From the NCBI GenBank assembly GCA_001632435.1, contig KV423937.1, positions 62,001 to 126,000 of the forward strand: 64,000 bases of DNA, read 5' to 3'. Shown here in pieces: positions 54,044-64,000 of the stretch. This stretch comes from Calocera cornea HHB12733 (taxonomy: Eukaryota > Basidiomycota > Dacrymycetes > Dacrymycetales > Dacrymycetaceae). The notes beneath the pieces are model-generated. The model saw only the letters and a program-made list of their open reading frames with translations. It was not told the DNA's origin and ran no database searches. Position numbers and translations under genes: made by a program. Position 1 is the first letter of the stretch; every line of letters begins with the position of its first letter.

Positions 54044-54294
54044 GGGGGAAGGGGGAGTTTCCCCTCGCCGCGCCGGGGAAAGACACCGTCCGGTGCTTCT
54101 TTTCGCCCACTGCCGGGCCCGGTGTCGACGTCACCTCCACCATACCCGTCGAGGCTGGTGGCCCTTGTCTGGCTCATCCTCGTTCCTTGTTCTCCAAGCT
54201 TACTCTATCCATTGACTGGACCTAAGCACTGCCCAAAGCCCTCGCCGTAACCCCGCCCACCTCCACCGTGACGGCCAGACCCACGCCCCTCCCC

Positions 54295-55241
54295 ATGGCC
54301 TCCCCTCTCACGGTCGTCCTCACAGGCGGGGTGCGCTCCTCCCCCTTCCCGTAGTGCGCCCGCAGTCCTCACGGTGCTGCAGAACAAAGGCATCGGGTTC
54401 GCGATCGCCCAGTCGCTGCTCGCCCAGTCCGCCAGCACACCCGTGATCCTCTACCTCACCGCGCGCTCCGTCGCCCTGGGCGAGCAGGCGATTGCCGAGC
54501 TCCTCTCCTCTACACCGCCAGCACCGGGCAGCGACGTGCGCTTCCACCAACTAGACATCACCAGCGCCTCGTCCATCTCCGCGCTCGCGGCAGACCTGAA
54601 ACGCGACGCGGGCGCGATCGACGTGCTGATCAACAATGCCGGGATCCTGCCCTCGGGCGAGCTCAGCGCGGACCTGGCGAAGCAGGTCGTACGGTGCAAC
54701 TACGACGGGACCAAGGCGGTCACGTTTGCGCTCCTGCCGCTGATCAATCCCGGCGGGAGGGTGGTAAACGTCTCCTCCACAGGCGGGACGATGCGCAACC
54801 TGCCCTCGCCTGCGCTGCGCGCGCGGTTCCTCGATGCGCAGCTGACGGTGGAGAAGCTCGACGTGCTCATGCGCAAGTTCGAGCAGGATGTTGCGCTGGG
54901 CCAGTGGAAGGAGGAGGGGTGGCCCGAGAACGCGTACAGGGTCAGCAAGATGGGCATGACCGGGTTCAGCAGCGTGCTCGCTAAGGAGAACCCGGGCATC
55001 CTCGTCAACGCGTGCTGTCCGGGCTGGTACGTACCCCTTCCTCCCGCCGTGGATGCGGATGGGAGGAGTGCTGAGAGAAGGACTCGACAGGGTCAAGACG
55101 GACATGGCGCCGATGGGGACTAAGACGCCCGAGGAGGGCGCGCGGACGCCGGCGCTGCTCGCGGTGGGCGATATTGGGGGCAGGACGGGCCGCTTCTGGA
55201 GGGACGGGGCGGAGGTGCCGTGGACGGAGGGGGTGGAGTAA
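54295..55241 (+). CDS. Carbonyl-reductase-like short-chain dehydrogenase
   Basis: NADPH-dependent SDR resembling carbonyl reductase 1 (CBR1). The first exon (54295 to about 54330) MASPLTVVLTGG joins after a short intron (to 54370) to NKGIGFAIAQSLLAQSAS, giving the TGxNKGIG cofactor loop with Gly in place of the usual Ala/Ser. Further motifs: LTARS, LDITSASSISALAADLKRDA, IDVLINNAGI, catalytic Ser in RVVNVSSTGGTM, and YRVSKMGMTGFSSVLAKE with catalytic Tyr/Lys. A second intron after CCPGW (about 55027-55092) leads to VKTDMAPMGTKTPEEGARTP, the CBR1-type ending. The start ATG at 54295 is the only in-frame Met before the motif. Likely cytosolic carbonyl or quinone detoxification. Confidence 0.91.
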
Positions 55242-55821
55242 TCGTGGAGGGGAGTGGCCTTGGCTTGCGCGTACTGTACGAACATTTCTGGTGGTTTGTT
55301 GGACAGCAAGGTACATACATGTACAGTACAGTAAAGTGCAGGCAGGGAGGTTTGTACAATGATCTACATATAGAGCGATCTGACCGTTCCGATCCGACCG
55401 GCGACTCCAAGTTGCCCAGGGTAAGCAACATGCGGGGTAAGGCCGAATGATATTATACAATGCACGATCAGCAACTCCAACCTCCCCTCCCCAGTAAGAA
55501 ATAGGGGTCACCAAGGGCCATGACGCGCCTGACAACGCGCTCCCGCCCTTACTTTGACGCGTTTCATCATCGCGTCCCTACGGGTCGACCCCGCACATCG
55601 CCTCCGAGCAGCAAGTGATAACGGCGTGCAGTGGAGCTGCTCTTGCTGCTTGTTATCTTCTTCGCTTGCTCTCCCGGTCCGCTCGCTCTGCTTTGTCTGG
55701 CATTGTTGTGTTCTGCTTCACGAATTCACGATATCCCACGCATTTCTCACGATTACCTTCTACGACACATACCAGCTTCCTTCGGACGCGTTGAAGCTGT
55801 TTTCAACTGGGAAGAAAAACG
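55242..55821. other. Intergenic region, no gene seen
   Basis: About 580 bp between two plus-strand genes. A CT-rich part near 55630-55770 probably belongs to the promoter or leader of the bestrophin-like gene. Confidence 0.4.
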
Positions 55822-57669
55822 ATGAACCGCCGCACGACGATCCTGCCCGCCGAGAGCATCACCCGGATCATTAGCGTGCGTTATCCCCGCACATTACCGG
55901 TGCGCGCAGCGGACTGATGTCGACTGCTGCAGATGCCGCTCGAGGAACACCGGGCAGTGTTGCGCAAAGTACGTGCTCTGCCCACCTCCAGCTCGACACG
56001 CGCTGACAAGAGGAACTCGTCGGTACGCGCAGTACTCCTGGCTGCCCGACGTCCTCCGCATCGACGGGAGCGTGATCCCGCACATCCTCGGCCCGGTGCT
56101 GACCGTCACCATCTTCGCGGTGGGCATCGCGGCCGTGGACCGGCACACGGACCTGGACATCCGGCTGAGCAACAACGTCGTGCCGCTGCTCAGTGTGGTC
56201 GTCGGGCTGATATTGGTGTTTCGGTGAGTCGGTGCCTTTGAGCGGCGGTTGGGGATGGCGCTGATTGGGAGCTTGTAGGAATGGGTGAGTGCGGAATTGC
56301 AACATGGAGTGGGCAGGTTGCTGAGATGGGGCAGGACGTCGTATGACCGGTATTATGAAGGAAGGAAGGACTTTGCTACTCTCACGTCTCAGACGCGCAA
56401 CATTGCGCGGTATGCTTTCTCCGTTCGCATACCTGTCGAGTGTGCTCATACAAGACCGTTAGCTTGATCTGGATCAACGTCGCGCCTCCCCCTCCCACTA
56501 CGGCCGACAGCTCGCAGCCCTCCGCCAAAGTCCAGCGTAAGGTCACCAAGCTCAAAATCCGCGCCCTCCGACTCCTGATCGCCTTCCCACGCTCGGTGGT
56601 GCACCACCTGCGCAAGGAGAACGGGAGCGACTCGCAGGAGGAGACGCGGATACTCACTGAGCAGCTGCGGGATCGCGCGCGGATCGACACGTATCGGAAG
56701 CACAGTCGGGCGGGGACGGGCGCGAGCGGGTACGGCACGGTCAGCGAGCTGACTAGCCCGGTGAGGGGGAAGGAGACGCCGAGCAGGAGCAATAGCTCTG
56801 AATGCACTGCGACCGGGGCGAATGGGGTCAACCAGGAGACGCCCTTGCTCGTCGATGTGGAACGACAGGAGGAGGTCGAGATCCACATCAGCGACCATCC
56901 GCTCATCCCCAATATGCCGTTGACGTGAGTGGGCCCCGCTGTCTTGTTCCACGTGGGAGCTGCTGATCACAGGAACTATGTAGCATCGCGCATGAGCTCA
57001 CTCGCATGATCTGGAAGTTCAAGCGCGCTGGCATGCTGGATACTGTCGGGCCGGCGGGCACGACTGCGATGATGGTCTCGTAGGTACCCCGATCGATCAT
57101 ATCGTCGCTCTCTGACATGCTGTCGCAGTGTCCAGACCATGGTGGATATGCTGACCGCCATGGAGCGTGTCAGCAACACACCCATCCCAGCTTCATGTAG
57201 GCCGAGCTGTCCTTCTCTGCCGATCGAGACGATGCTGACACCTGCGCTGTAGACGGCATACATCTGAAGCAATGCGTCACACTGTATCTGTTCGCGCTGC
57301 CATTCACAATGGTCAAGGACATGGGGTAAGCACACCACCGTCCACGGAGAACGAAGTTTCTGAAAAGTCATTTATAGCTACGGCATGATCCCCATTGTCA
57401 CGGTCGTCGCTTTCACCCTCATGGGCATTGAGGGCATCGCGAACCAGATCGAGATGCCCTTCGGGAAAGACATGGATGACCTGCCGCTCGGTGAGCTTCC
57501 CACTGCCCATTGATCCGCATCCCTTCTAACGGGCGATACAGAGAAGTATTGCGATGAGATGCAACGCGATATCGAGTATGTCATGGATTACCTGCCGCAG
57601 GGCGACGAGGAGGACGGGTTCATGCGGGACATGCCCCAGGAAGATGATGATGACGCAGTTACATTCTGA
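55822..57669 (+). CDS. Bestrophin/UPF0187-family anion channel protein
   Basis: Membrane protein of the bestrophin-like (RFP-TM, UPF0187) chloride-channel family. Exon 1 at 55822 encodes MNRRTTILPAESITRIIS, then the short exon MPLEEHRAVLRK, then YSWLPDVLRIDGSVIPHILG. TM1 is PVLTVTIFAVGIAAVDRHTD and TM2 VVPLLSVVVGLILVFR. NGTSYDRYYEGRKDFATLTS follows, matching the family's (N)x(S/A)YxR(W/Y)WEGR block. A long cytosolic insert (residues about 150-260) is charged and Ser-rich. The C-terminal half continues HELTRMIWKFKRAGMLDTVG, SVQTMVDMLTAMERVSNTPI and YGMIPIVTVVAFTLMGIEGI, then IEMPFGKDMDDLPLEKYCDE, a strong family motif. An acidic tail ends at 57669. Confidence 0.9.
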
Positions 57670-57898
57670 CTTCGATGCACGCACTCAGATCTCAATCTCA
57701 GCACCGCAGCTCTCCGTATTGAGCGTAGCGATACCCTTGACCACGCTGTACATCATATATATGCATGATCCTGGAATGGAATCACTTTCACAATCGAGTC
57801 GGCGAAGGCCTCGTTCTCGGGGTGGGGAAGACTAAAGGTCTTTCAAGGCACCGCCGTGCAATGGAGATGCATTGAGGAATAGTACGGGTTGTACAGTT
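57670..57898. other. Convergent spacer
   Basis: About 230 bp between convergent stops of the bestrophin-like and NDUFV2 genes; 3' UTRs. Confidence 0.4.
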
Positions 57899-58899
57899 CT
57901 AAGAGAATTCCGGCGTACAATGCTCTCCAGGTCCGTAAGGCTAGGATTAGTAAGTTAGGACCGCATGGTATCAGAGGGGTTCAGAGTGCGTACCTTGCTT
58001 GTGAGGGAAGTTAGGCCAGCAGAGTTCTCGCTCGTATGCCGCCCGCTTTGGGGGCCTGGCTTGGGCTTTTGACCTTTTGCGAACGCGTCTAGGATCTTCT
58101 TGGTGCTTTCCGGCGTGAGGTCCTCCTAACGACCCATCAGTATATGCTTGTGTGAGTAGTCGGTCCTTGTGCGCACATAGAAATCATCGCCCACAACCAG
58201 CATCGGTGCGTTGCTGCAGGCGCCTTGGCACTCAACCTCGACAAGGGTGAACTTGCCATCTTTGGTTGTCTCGCCCACGCCGATGCCAAGGTGCTCCTTG
58301 ACCGTGTCCAGGATGTTGTACGCATTGCGGAGCATGCACGGGGTGGTCGTGCAGACTTGGACAAAGTGGTCCCCGATCGGTTCGCTGCATTTGGACAGGG
58401 CCGCGTGAGCATAATTTAGGAGCACGGCCAAGCGTACGCACCGGTTAAACATGGTATAGAATGTCGCGACCTCGTAAACTCGCATGGGAGGAAGATCTAG
58501 AAGCTTCGCGACGTAGTTCATCGTGCTGATGCTTGTCCAGCCCTTGTTCTGCCTCTGAGCCAGATCCAAGACAGGGATCACAGCTGCCTTCTTGTACTGA
58601 GGCGGGTAATGCGAGATGACCTCCTTCGCAATCTTCATGTTCTCAGGGGTAAACTCGAATGGAATCTGATTCAGGAGGTGTTGAGCGCTTGAGCTAGAGG
58701 AAAGGGGCTACAGAACGCACCTTGGAGTTGTTGTATGGCGTGTCACGATGCTGCGAAACGAGGTCAGACGGCAGATCGGGACGACGCTGGCTCAATCGCT
58801 ACGTACAACGAATAGAGCATCGGACCGAACGGCCCTCGACGTCGAGAACGCCCTCCTGACGGGCAACAGAGGCCGCAAGCGCATACACCGGAATGCCAT
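57899..58899 (-). CDS. NDUFV2: NADH:ubiquinone oxidoreductase 24 kDa subunit (NDUFV2)
   Basis: Complex I matrix-arm subunit carrying the binuclear 2Fe-2S cluster N1a. The mitochondrial presequence [20 protein letters not shown] follows the start at 58899 or the second Met at 58884. Spliced segments read [72 protein letters not shown] and FYTMFNR, then [14 protein letters not shown]. Cluster ligands are the Cys pair of VCTTTPC and those in [20 protein letters not shown]. The 3' end needs two further introns; it gives [28 protein letters not shown] and then [13 protein letters not shown] with the stop at 57899, the normal ending of fungal members. No ligand is missing. Confidence 0.95.
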
Positions 58900-60213
58900 C
58901 CTCGTCGAGTGCGCCGTCAAAGCAATGGCGAGGTTGACCCTGGTGGACGCCGAGCTTGATCGCACGGAATAGGGGGTGCATCGCCACTCGGACAAACAGC
59001 TGGTGAACGTCAGCTCCGAGCCCCGTCTGACTTGTCGCTAGCACTCGCGTTTTGTCCTCTTGCACGATATCTAGGTCATGCGTACATAATGGAGTCGGAA
59101 GATCCGGTCATATGTGCATCGAAATGCTGGCGGACCAAAGCCGAGAAATTGGTCATCGGAATCTTCATCAGTGGTATAGATCTTGCCGACGGCCCTTCTG
59201 CGCAGAACGTACAACAAAGTGACTACCATGACTCGCGTGACCGGTAAGCTCTACCGGCGGACCTGCATGAAGGCTTGGGACCATCTGCTGGGCCTCTGTG
59301 GTCTGCGGCGGGCGTTTGTACGAAGGACAGGGGTCTCGAATGGAGGTACCAACAGAACTGTACCTCACGGGAAACTCGCGGACCAGTCCTGTTCCTGACT
59401 CACTCCTGCAGGAATTCGCTCCAGTGAGATTGGGGTTTCCTGGAATCATGGTTCTGGGCGTTATGCGTCTCCTATCCGCATTCATGCGGAAGCCTTCAGA
59501 TTACGGTCATGTGGATGTCTTACTGTCTTCGGTGGTGCCTCGAAAGGAGCAGGAGACGTTCTACACCCGAAGGCTGAAGCGTTGTCGGACCTGGTGGCCC
59601 GCCCCTTACTCGCTCGCTTCTTGCTCCTCAACCTCCTATCCACGTCGTCAAATGACTTTCACCCAAAGCTTGCTGTGGTAGCGTTATAGCAGCTTCTTTA
59701 CCATCTTCGAAGCCATGAAAACACTTCTGGGTCGATGCCCTCGAAGATCCCCCGGATCTTCTGCGGCCAACTCGAGATATCGAACGATCTTTCATGACTG
59801 AAAACCGGTAGAACTTGGCCATAAATGACTTGTAACTGTCAAGCGATGTTGTCTTCGATGGTCCATGCCAAAGTTGGATCGCAGACGAACCAAATCTCGG
59901 GATATACGGCTTAAGCTCAGCCAATGGGGAGTCCCCGGAACGATGGACGCACCGCCTTCTTTTCTTCGACGTCTTCGCGCGCGTGGGGCAACGCGCTTTG
60001 TTGTGCTTCGGATGATGCCTGGTCACACGTACCTCGTCCCCTGCTGGCTCTCTCCGCTTGAGTCTCTTGTTCTCTTTTCCCCTCGTCCTCCGACGCTCCT
60101 TATTCAACCCACACTCCTTTTCACCAGCGTGTCTATAAGACACAGTCCATTCGTTGCCAAACATCTCAAGCTGATCTCGGTCGCTCTCTTCACACAAGCC
60201 CGCGCACTGAAAC
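58900..60213. other. Intergenic region, no gene supported
   Basis: About 1.3 kb between NDUFV2 and the GH5-like gene (divergent). Frames such as 59298-59681 (+) lack recognisable domains. CT-rich sequence near 60050-60120 likely marks the promoter of the secreted hydrolase. Confidence 0.4.
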
Positions 60214-62521
60214 ATGCTGCTCAACATTCGGAACTCAATTATTGCTGTGTTGCTTGCGGTTGCGGTCAATACCCTCGCCATTCCCGCGCCGACTCCTTTC
60301 GCTCGTAGTGCCAGAGCTGTTGGGCTCGCCCCTCCTGCCGTTCCCGCGTCAAATGCTACTACCGTCGACCCAGACTACGTGCCCAACTACGGTTTCGTTA
60401 GCCCTTCTGGAGGCCACCTCTATGACGGATTTGGAAACCTCTGGGACTTCGCTTCGTTCAACTCTCCTCACTTGCTCACCTGTGAGCCGTTCGAGGTATG
60501 ATACATTCTTCCCTTCAGTATCTATCGCTGACATGTAAGCAGGTCGACGACACCATGCGGACCCTCTCTTCCGGCTTCGCTCGCCCAGTCTCCCGGACCT
60601 ACGTTCTTCAGGTTACCAGCATCTATATTGATGCCTCCGACGCTCACATCGTTTCGTGGGACAACACCAGCATGAACTGGGTGTACAACGAGGCCATGTT
60701 CCAGAAGATGGACTACGTTCTAGCCACCGCGGCCAAATGTAGGTGCTGACTGGTCTCTCGCGCATGCTCTATGCTAAACTTGGAGTTTAGATGGGGTTAA
60801 GCTCGTTCACCCTATAATCAATCAGGTGAGGCTATGCTACCCCGGATTTTTCATTGTGCTCGGCTGAACCTCTTCCGCAGGATTATGGTTCAGAAGACAG
60901 CAATTATGCCGTAAGCCGAGCCGCACGTCTCTTCCCATCCACTGCTAAACCACTCGTGCAGGGCAATTGGGCCGATCTCATTCGCATGCGGTATGGATTT
61001 GCCACCTACGAGGATACCTATGCAGTCAACTGGTTTGCCGACCCCGTTATGCTTGACTCGTTCAAGCTCATTATCACGTATCTTCTGAACCGCGTCAACA
61101 CTATCAATGGAGTCAGATATGGAGACGATCCCACATTCCTGGCTCATGAAACGGGCAATGAGATGAAGTACGTGTGTTTGACTGCCTTTCTTCTCCCGGA
61201 TTCTAATCTCTTGCTTAGTTACCTTGGATACCTTCCGGCTCCTGGAAACGTATGGAATTTCGCCTCTGTACCTATTCCATCTCATTGTTCCTTTGCAGTG
61301 GACGGTCGCGGTTGCTGCACATATCAAGGCCTTGGCTCCCAACACCATGGTCCTTGACGGCAGCTTGTAAGCAGCACACCGGCGTTGCCAAACCAGTCTC
61401 ATGACATGTACACAGGGCCAGGAACAATTACACGGACCAATCATTCGCTCTGGAGGCACTTCAATCACCTCTGGTCGACCTCTTCTCTTGTACAGTCCTT
61501 CATTTCGTCCAAAGCACATTGTCTGAGGTTTATAACGCAGACCACTACTACCGCGACAACCCGCCTGCTTACGACTACAGGCGCATCAACGCGTCAGTCG
61601 CGGTCTCATAGTCTACCGACCAGCGCTGGCTTACTGACAAATGTGTAGCGATTCGGCGTACGTTCAGAGTTTCGGCAAGACCTATGTCGTTGGCGAGCAC
61701 GGCTTCTACGCCAACTATTCCGAGTATGAAGACTTCTTCCAGCGCCAGAAAGAGTCCAACACGGCTGGTTCCATGGTGTGGTCCATTCGGCCTCACTCAG
61801 CGGAGGGAGGCTTCATCACTCACGGTGAAGGGGATGGCATATTCTCGTACCATGCACCTGGCTGGTCCCCTCAACAGACCGCGGACTTCGATCCCCTTGA
61901 GGAGGGCATCATCCATATTACCCGTCGTGCCAGCTATACGATGCTCCATCAACAGACTCCAGCACTCTACCCTATCCCAAATGCGCCGGACATCTGGGTG
62001 GTCAATAATGGCACGTATGGCACGGGTCTCAGTTGGAGGGGCGGAGCAGTACGTGGGATCACGTCTGAACTATGTGCATTGTGCTGAGTCCTTGTCTATT
62101 AGTGGGCACAGCATTATGAGGTCTGGTCCGTTCAACTTGGCCACTCAGTATGGACCAAGGTGGGTTACTTCTTCGAGATCCCTATATGTCTAAGCTGACC
62201 AGTGAACAGATTGCAACATATGTTCTGGATGATGTCGATGCGGGTGACGCGTACTTTACCATCAACGCTGCCGCGCCCGAGCAGACAACGACGCCTACTT
62301 ACCCAACGTTGCCCACCAATGCGCCCAACGTGCCTTGGTCCGATCCGAAGCTGCCAAAGACTACCGGCCATCCCAATTGGTTGCCATTCAAGCGTGAGGA
62401 GCCTGAAGCCAGAGACGCGCCTCAGCCTGATCTGAGCTGGAAGAGTGCATTCTATATGATGCGTGGCGTGAGCGTTGATGGCTACGCTGGGCCCTTCTCC
62501 AACTTTGTTCTTGCGCTCTGA
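60214..62521 (+). CDS. Secreted GH5-like glycoside hydrolase (mannanase-like)
   Basis: Extracellular TIM-barrel hydrolase related to fungal GH5 endo-beta-mannanases. Start MLLNIRNSIIAVLLAVAVNT is a signal peptide. Roughly ten introns. Key blocks: NYGFVSPSGGHLYDGFGNLW, then YGVKLVHPIINQ, DYGSEDSNYA, GNWADLIRMRYGFATYEDTY and VRYGDDPTFLAHETGNEM/NY, whose Asn-Glu holds the acid/base Glu. Next come HIKALAPNTMVLDGSFARNN, LFSYHYY and FGKTYVVGEHGFY, which holds the nucleophile Glu. SMVWSIRPHSAEGGFITHGE and WAQHYEVWSVQL follow. The long C-terminal part ends MMRGVSVDGYAGPFSNFVLA, probably an accessory beta domain. Both catalytic Glu are present. The substrate (mannan or another beta-glycan) is inferred. 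Confidence 0.88.
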
Positions 62522-62795
62522 GCCGTAGTTCCTTACCAGCTTGACCAATGTTGTTGCTTAGCCTTTTTCCAATGTGATCGTTAGTTGCCAAATCCGGACG
62601 CTATCGGAGCTCCTGAGAAACCATTCAGAAGCCACTGAAAAAAAGGACCACCCTTGACGAACAGCAAGCCGCTACACAAGGGAATGCGCAGGACTTCCGT
62701 GAAGCAACGTCATCATTATTGTCCACAGAGAAAGGCAAGTCACGGTAACTAACCATCTAGAACCCTTATCGCCGAGCCGAACACAATGGCAGCGA
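62522..62795. other. Convergent spacer
   Basis: About 275 bp between the hydrolase and SNRNP27 stops; 3' UTRs. Confidence 0.4.
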
Positions 62796-63545
62796 CTATT
62801 TGATCTTGTCAAGTGGCCTAGAAGGACAGTCTGATCAGCCTCAGATTCGGTCATAGTGTGAGAAACGCACCTGTTAAAGCCCCCCCTCCGGTTCATGTAC
62901 TGCCTCCAGGTCCTCTGCTTATGAACGTCCGCACCGCCGGCGGTGTCATTTCCCCGTACCTCCTTCCCATGGGTGGTCCCAAAACCGCCAAAGCCCATCA
63001 TAGCCATCATCGCCTGCTCATTAGGGTCCGGCCCCTCTTCGACCACCTCACCTTCGTCTTCTTCCATCGCTGCTGCGGGCATGCTAGACACTGGAGCATG
63101 TTCCGAGGTTGGTTGGGCAGGGTGGGACGGAACGACTGGAGCTGCGGCTGGCGACTCTGTTCGAGAAGCTTCGGAGCGTTCAACGCTTCGCTCCCTTCCC
63201 CTTGGTCGATCGCGCTCTCTATCGTCTGGTCGAACTTTGTCGCGCCTGTCGTAGTCCCTTCCAGAATCCCTGCGATCTCTACCATCTCGTGTATCCCTCT
63301 TGTCGTAATCTGAGGAAAAGTCAACCCCCATAGTCCTTTGATGTTCTCAGATGCGCACCTCGCCTCCTGTCTCGGTCTCTGTCACCATCTCTTCTGGGAC
63401 TGCGCGACCTGCTCCTAGGTCGCCGTTCCCTGTCTCGCTCCCTGTCCCGCTCTCGATAGCGGTCTCGCTCCCTGTCCCGGTCATAGTCCCTGTCTCTTCT
63501 GTCACCGGGATCTCGGTCTCGCCGGTCTGGCAGGCGTGAGGACAT
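62796..63545 (-). CDS. SNRNP27: U4/U6.U5 tri-snRNP 27 kDa protein (SNRNP27)
   Basis: Spliceosomal tri-snRNP component that acts near 5' splice-site transfer to U6. The N-terminus is an Arg/Asp/Ser-rich RS-like region (MSSRLPDRRDRDPGDRRDRD). Removal of the intron at about 63305-63360 (GTGCG...CTCAG) joins DRDRRR to DYDKRDTRDGRDRRDSGRDY. The conserved C-terminus is QAMMAMMGFGGFGTTHGKEV, then QRTWRQYMNRRGGFNR. A last intron (about 62814-62869) gives the ending PLDKIK at 62796, matching the family's RQYMNRKGGFNRPL signature. An in-frame upstream Met at 63587 is an alternative start. Divergent from the last gene. Confidence 0.94.
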
Positions 63546-63653
63546 GGCTGTTAAAGTGAGGATAGAGCGTGACTTGGGCGTTGTCACGATAATGGGCGTT
63601 CAACAGCCGACGAGGGTTGCGTAGCGGAGGCAAAATGTTAGGGCGTTCCTAAA

Positions 63654-64000
63654 ATGGTAACATCACTTTTATCGTGCCTCGCCTCACCCTTCCTTGCTCA
63701 ATCTCTCACGACCATGTATTCCCGAATATCTGCTAGACCGCTCTTCCCTCCTTTGCGGACTCTAATGTCAACGCAGACTGCGTCTCGCTATGTTGCGACA
63801 GCCTCGTCATCCCAGTCGTCACAGCCAGAAACCACGCCAGTGTTCAGGAGCCGGACTGTGGACAACTGGATACGATTGAACGAAGTTCCCAAGACGTCCC
63901 TTCACAACGACGTACGCAGAGCGGTGACACGCGCAGGCGTAGATCAGAGATTTGAAGGTAGGTCCTATATTTCTAGACATATTCGCGGATGATTTACGAA
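63654..64000 (+). CDS. 5' end of a mitochondrial-looking gene, cut by the window
   Basis: First exon of a gene that continues beyond the window. Possible starts are 63654 and 63714; the latter gives MYSRISARPLFPPLRTLMST, a Ser/Arg-rich presequence-like N-terminus. The visible mature part is RSRTVDNWIRLNEVPKTSLH, NDVRRAVTRAGVDQRFEG, then a GTAGGT donor at about 63959. The pattern of a short strand followed by a Leu/Asn loop and a helix could be the start of an RRM of a mitochondrial RNA-binding protein, but this is a guess. Confidence 0.6.

Larger units (their letters stand above)
52827..54294. other. Intergenic region, no gene supported
   Basis: About 1.5 kb between divergent starts. Long frames here (for example 53275-54177 on the minus strand) are Pro/Ser/Arg-rich, lack domain features and are ascribed to GC composition. 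It contains the hairpin at 53130 and the heptamer repeat at 54016. Confidence 0.45.

Noticed and set aside
53275..54177. Minus-strand 300-aa frame between the C2H2 and carbonyl-reductase-like genes
   Set aside because: Composition is Pro/Ser/Arg-driven, it runs through the heptamer repeat, and no recognisable fold or conserved block is visible.
59071..59229. Small minus-strand frame of 52 aa (MVVTLLYVLRRRAVGKIYTT...)
   Set aside because: Protein-like acidic segment (DEDSDDQFLGFG), but too short, with no splice partner or family match. It might be a fragment of a mobile-element gene, but this cannot be supported.
59298..59681. Plus-strand 127-aa frame upstream of the GH5-like gene
   Set aside because: No conserved block, no promoter or splice evidence, and poor codon preference compared with neighbours.

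Overview
The window is nuclear DNA from a fungus, most likely a basidiomycete (Agaricomycotina, perhaps an Agaricomycete). The reasons are the fungus-specific elongation factor 3, dense short GT-AG introns (about 50-60 nt) in most genes, high GC, and families such as GH131, an ADP1-type ABCG transporter and a fungal-type HAT1. The species cannot be fixed from the sequence alone. No rRNA, tRNA, CRISPR array or intact transposon was recognised by eye.

Layout. 1-9 kb: end-truncated FG-GAP (TIP/ITFG1-like) protein, V-ATPase subunit a, and intronless EF3. 9-13.7 kb: a coiled-coil protein, an orphan DUF7587-like (possibly ADP-ribosyltransferase-fold) protein, and a short decayed relative of it. 13.9-25 kb: an orphan serine-rich protein, an FMN-binding split-barrel protein, a 3-kb gene-poor GC-rich stretch with an exact duplication, a low-complexity orphan, an F-box protein, and histone acetyltransferase HAT1. 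25.4 kb: a small secreted repeat peptide. 25.8-35.5 kb: SF3A1, an ADP1-like ABCG transporter, an acidic orphan in a lower-GC island, a Ubc6/UBE2J-type E2, and mitoribosomal mS37. 35.8-45.5 kb: a short-chain dehydrogenase, APC5, an SRR1-like protein, a GH131 glucanase, a GPI-anchored PEBP-like protein, and a basic/acidic orphan. 46-64 kb: COQ7, a complex I B15-like subunit with a micro-exon, an RBM5-like splicing factor, a C2H2-type protein, a carbonyl-reductase-like SDR, a bestrophin-like channel, the complex I 24 kDa subunit, a secreted GH5-like hydrolase, SNRNP27, and the 5' end of another mitochondrial-looking gene.

Most genes are housekeeping genes of independent pathways (splicing, respiration, ubiquitin system, vacuolar acidification, cell wall). 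They are not an operon or gene cluster. The recurring organisation is head-to-head gene pairs sharing short intergenic promoters: TIP/VPH1, F-box/HAT1, SF3A1/ABCG, E2/mS37, APC5/SRR1, GH131/PEBP, orphan/COQ7, B15/RBM5-like, SNRNP27/last gene.

The most novel item is the small secreted precursor at 25406. It has a signal peptide and two identical 12-residue Cys-containing cores flanked by a Kex2-type Lys-Arg. The two core-coding copies differ at six of twelve codons, all silently. That indicates selection on the peptide and suggests an undescribed processed signalling or effector peptide. The DUF7587-like pair is the second candidate. Exon boundaries were inferred by eye from reading frame, GT-AG signals and family conservation; where only outer limits are given, internal junctions are approximate.
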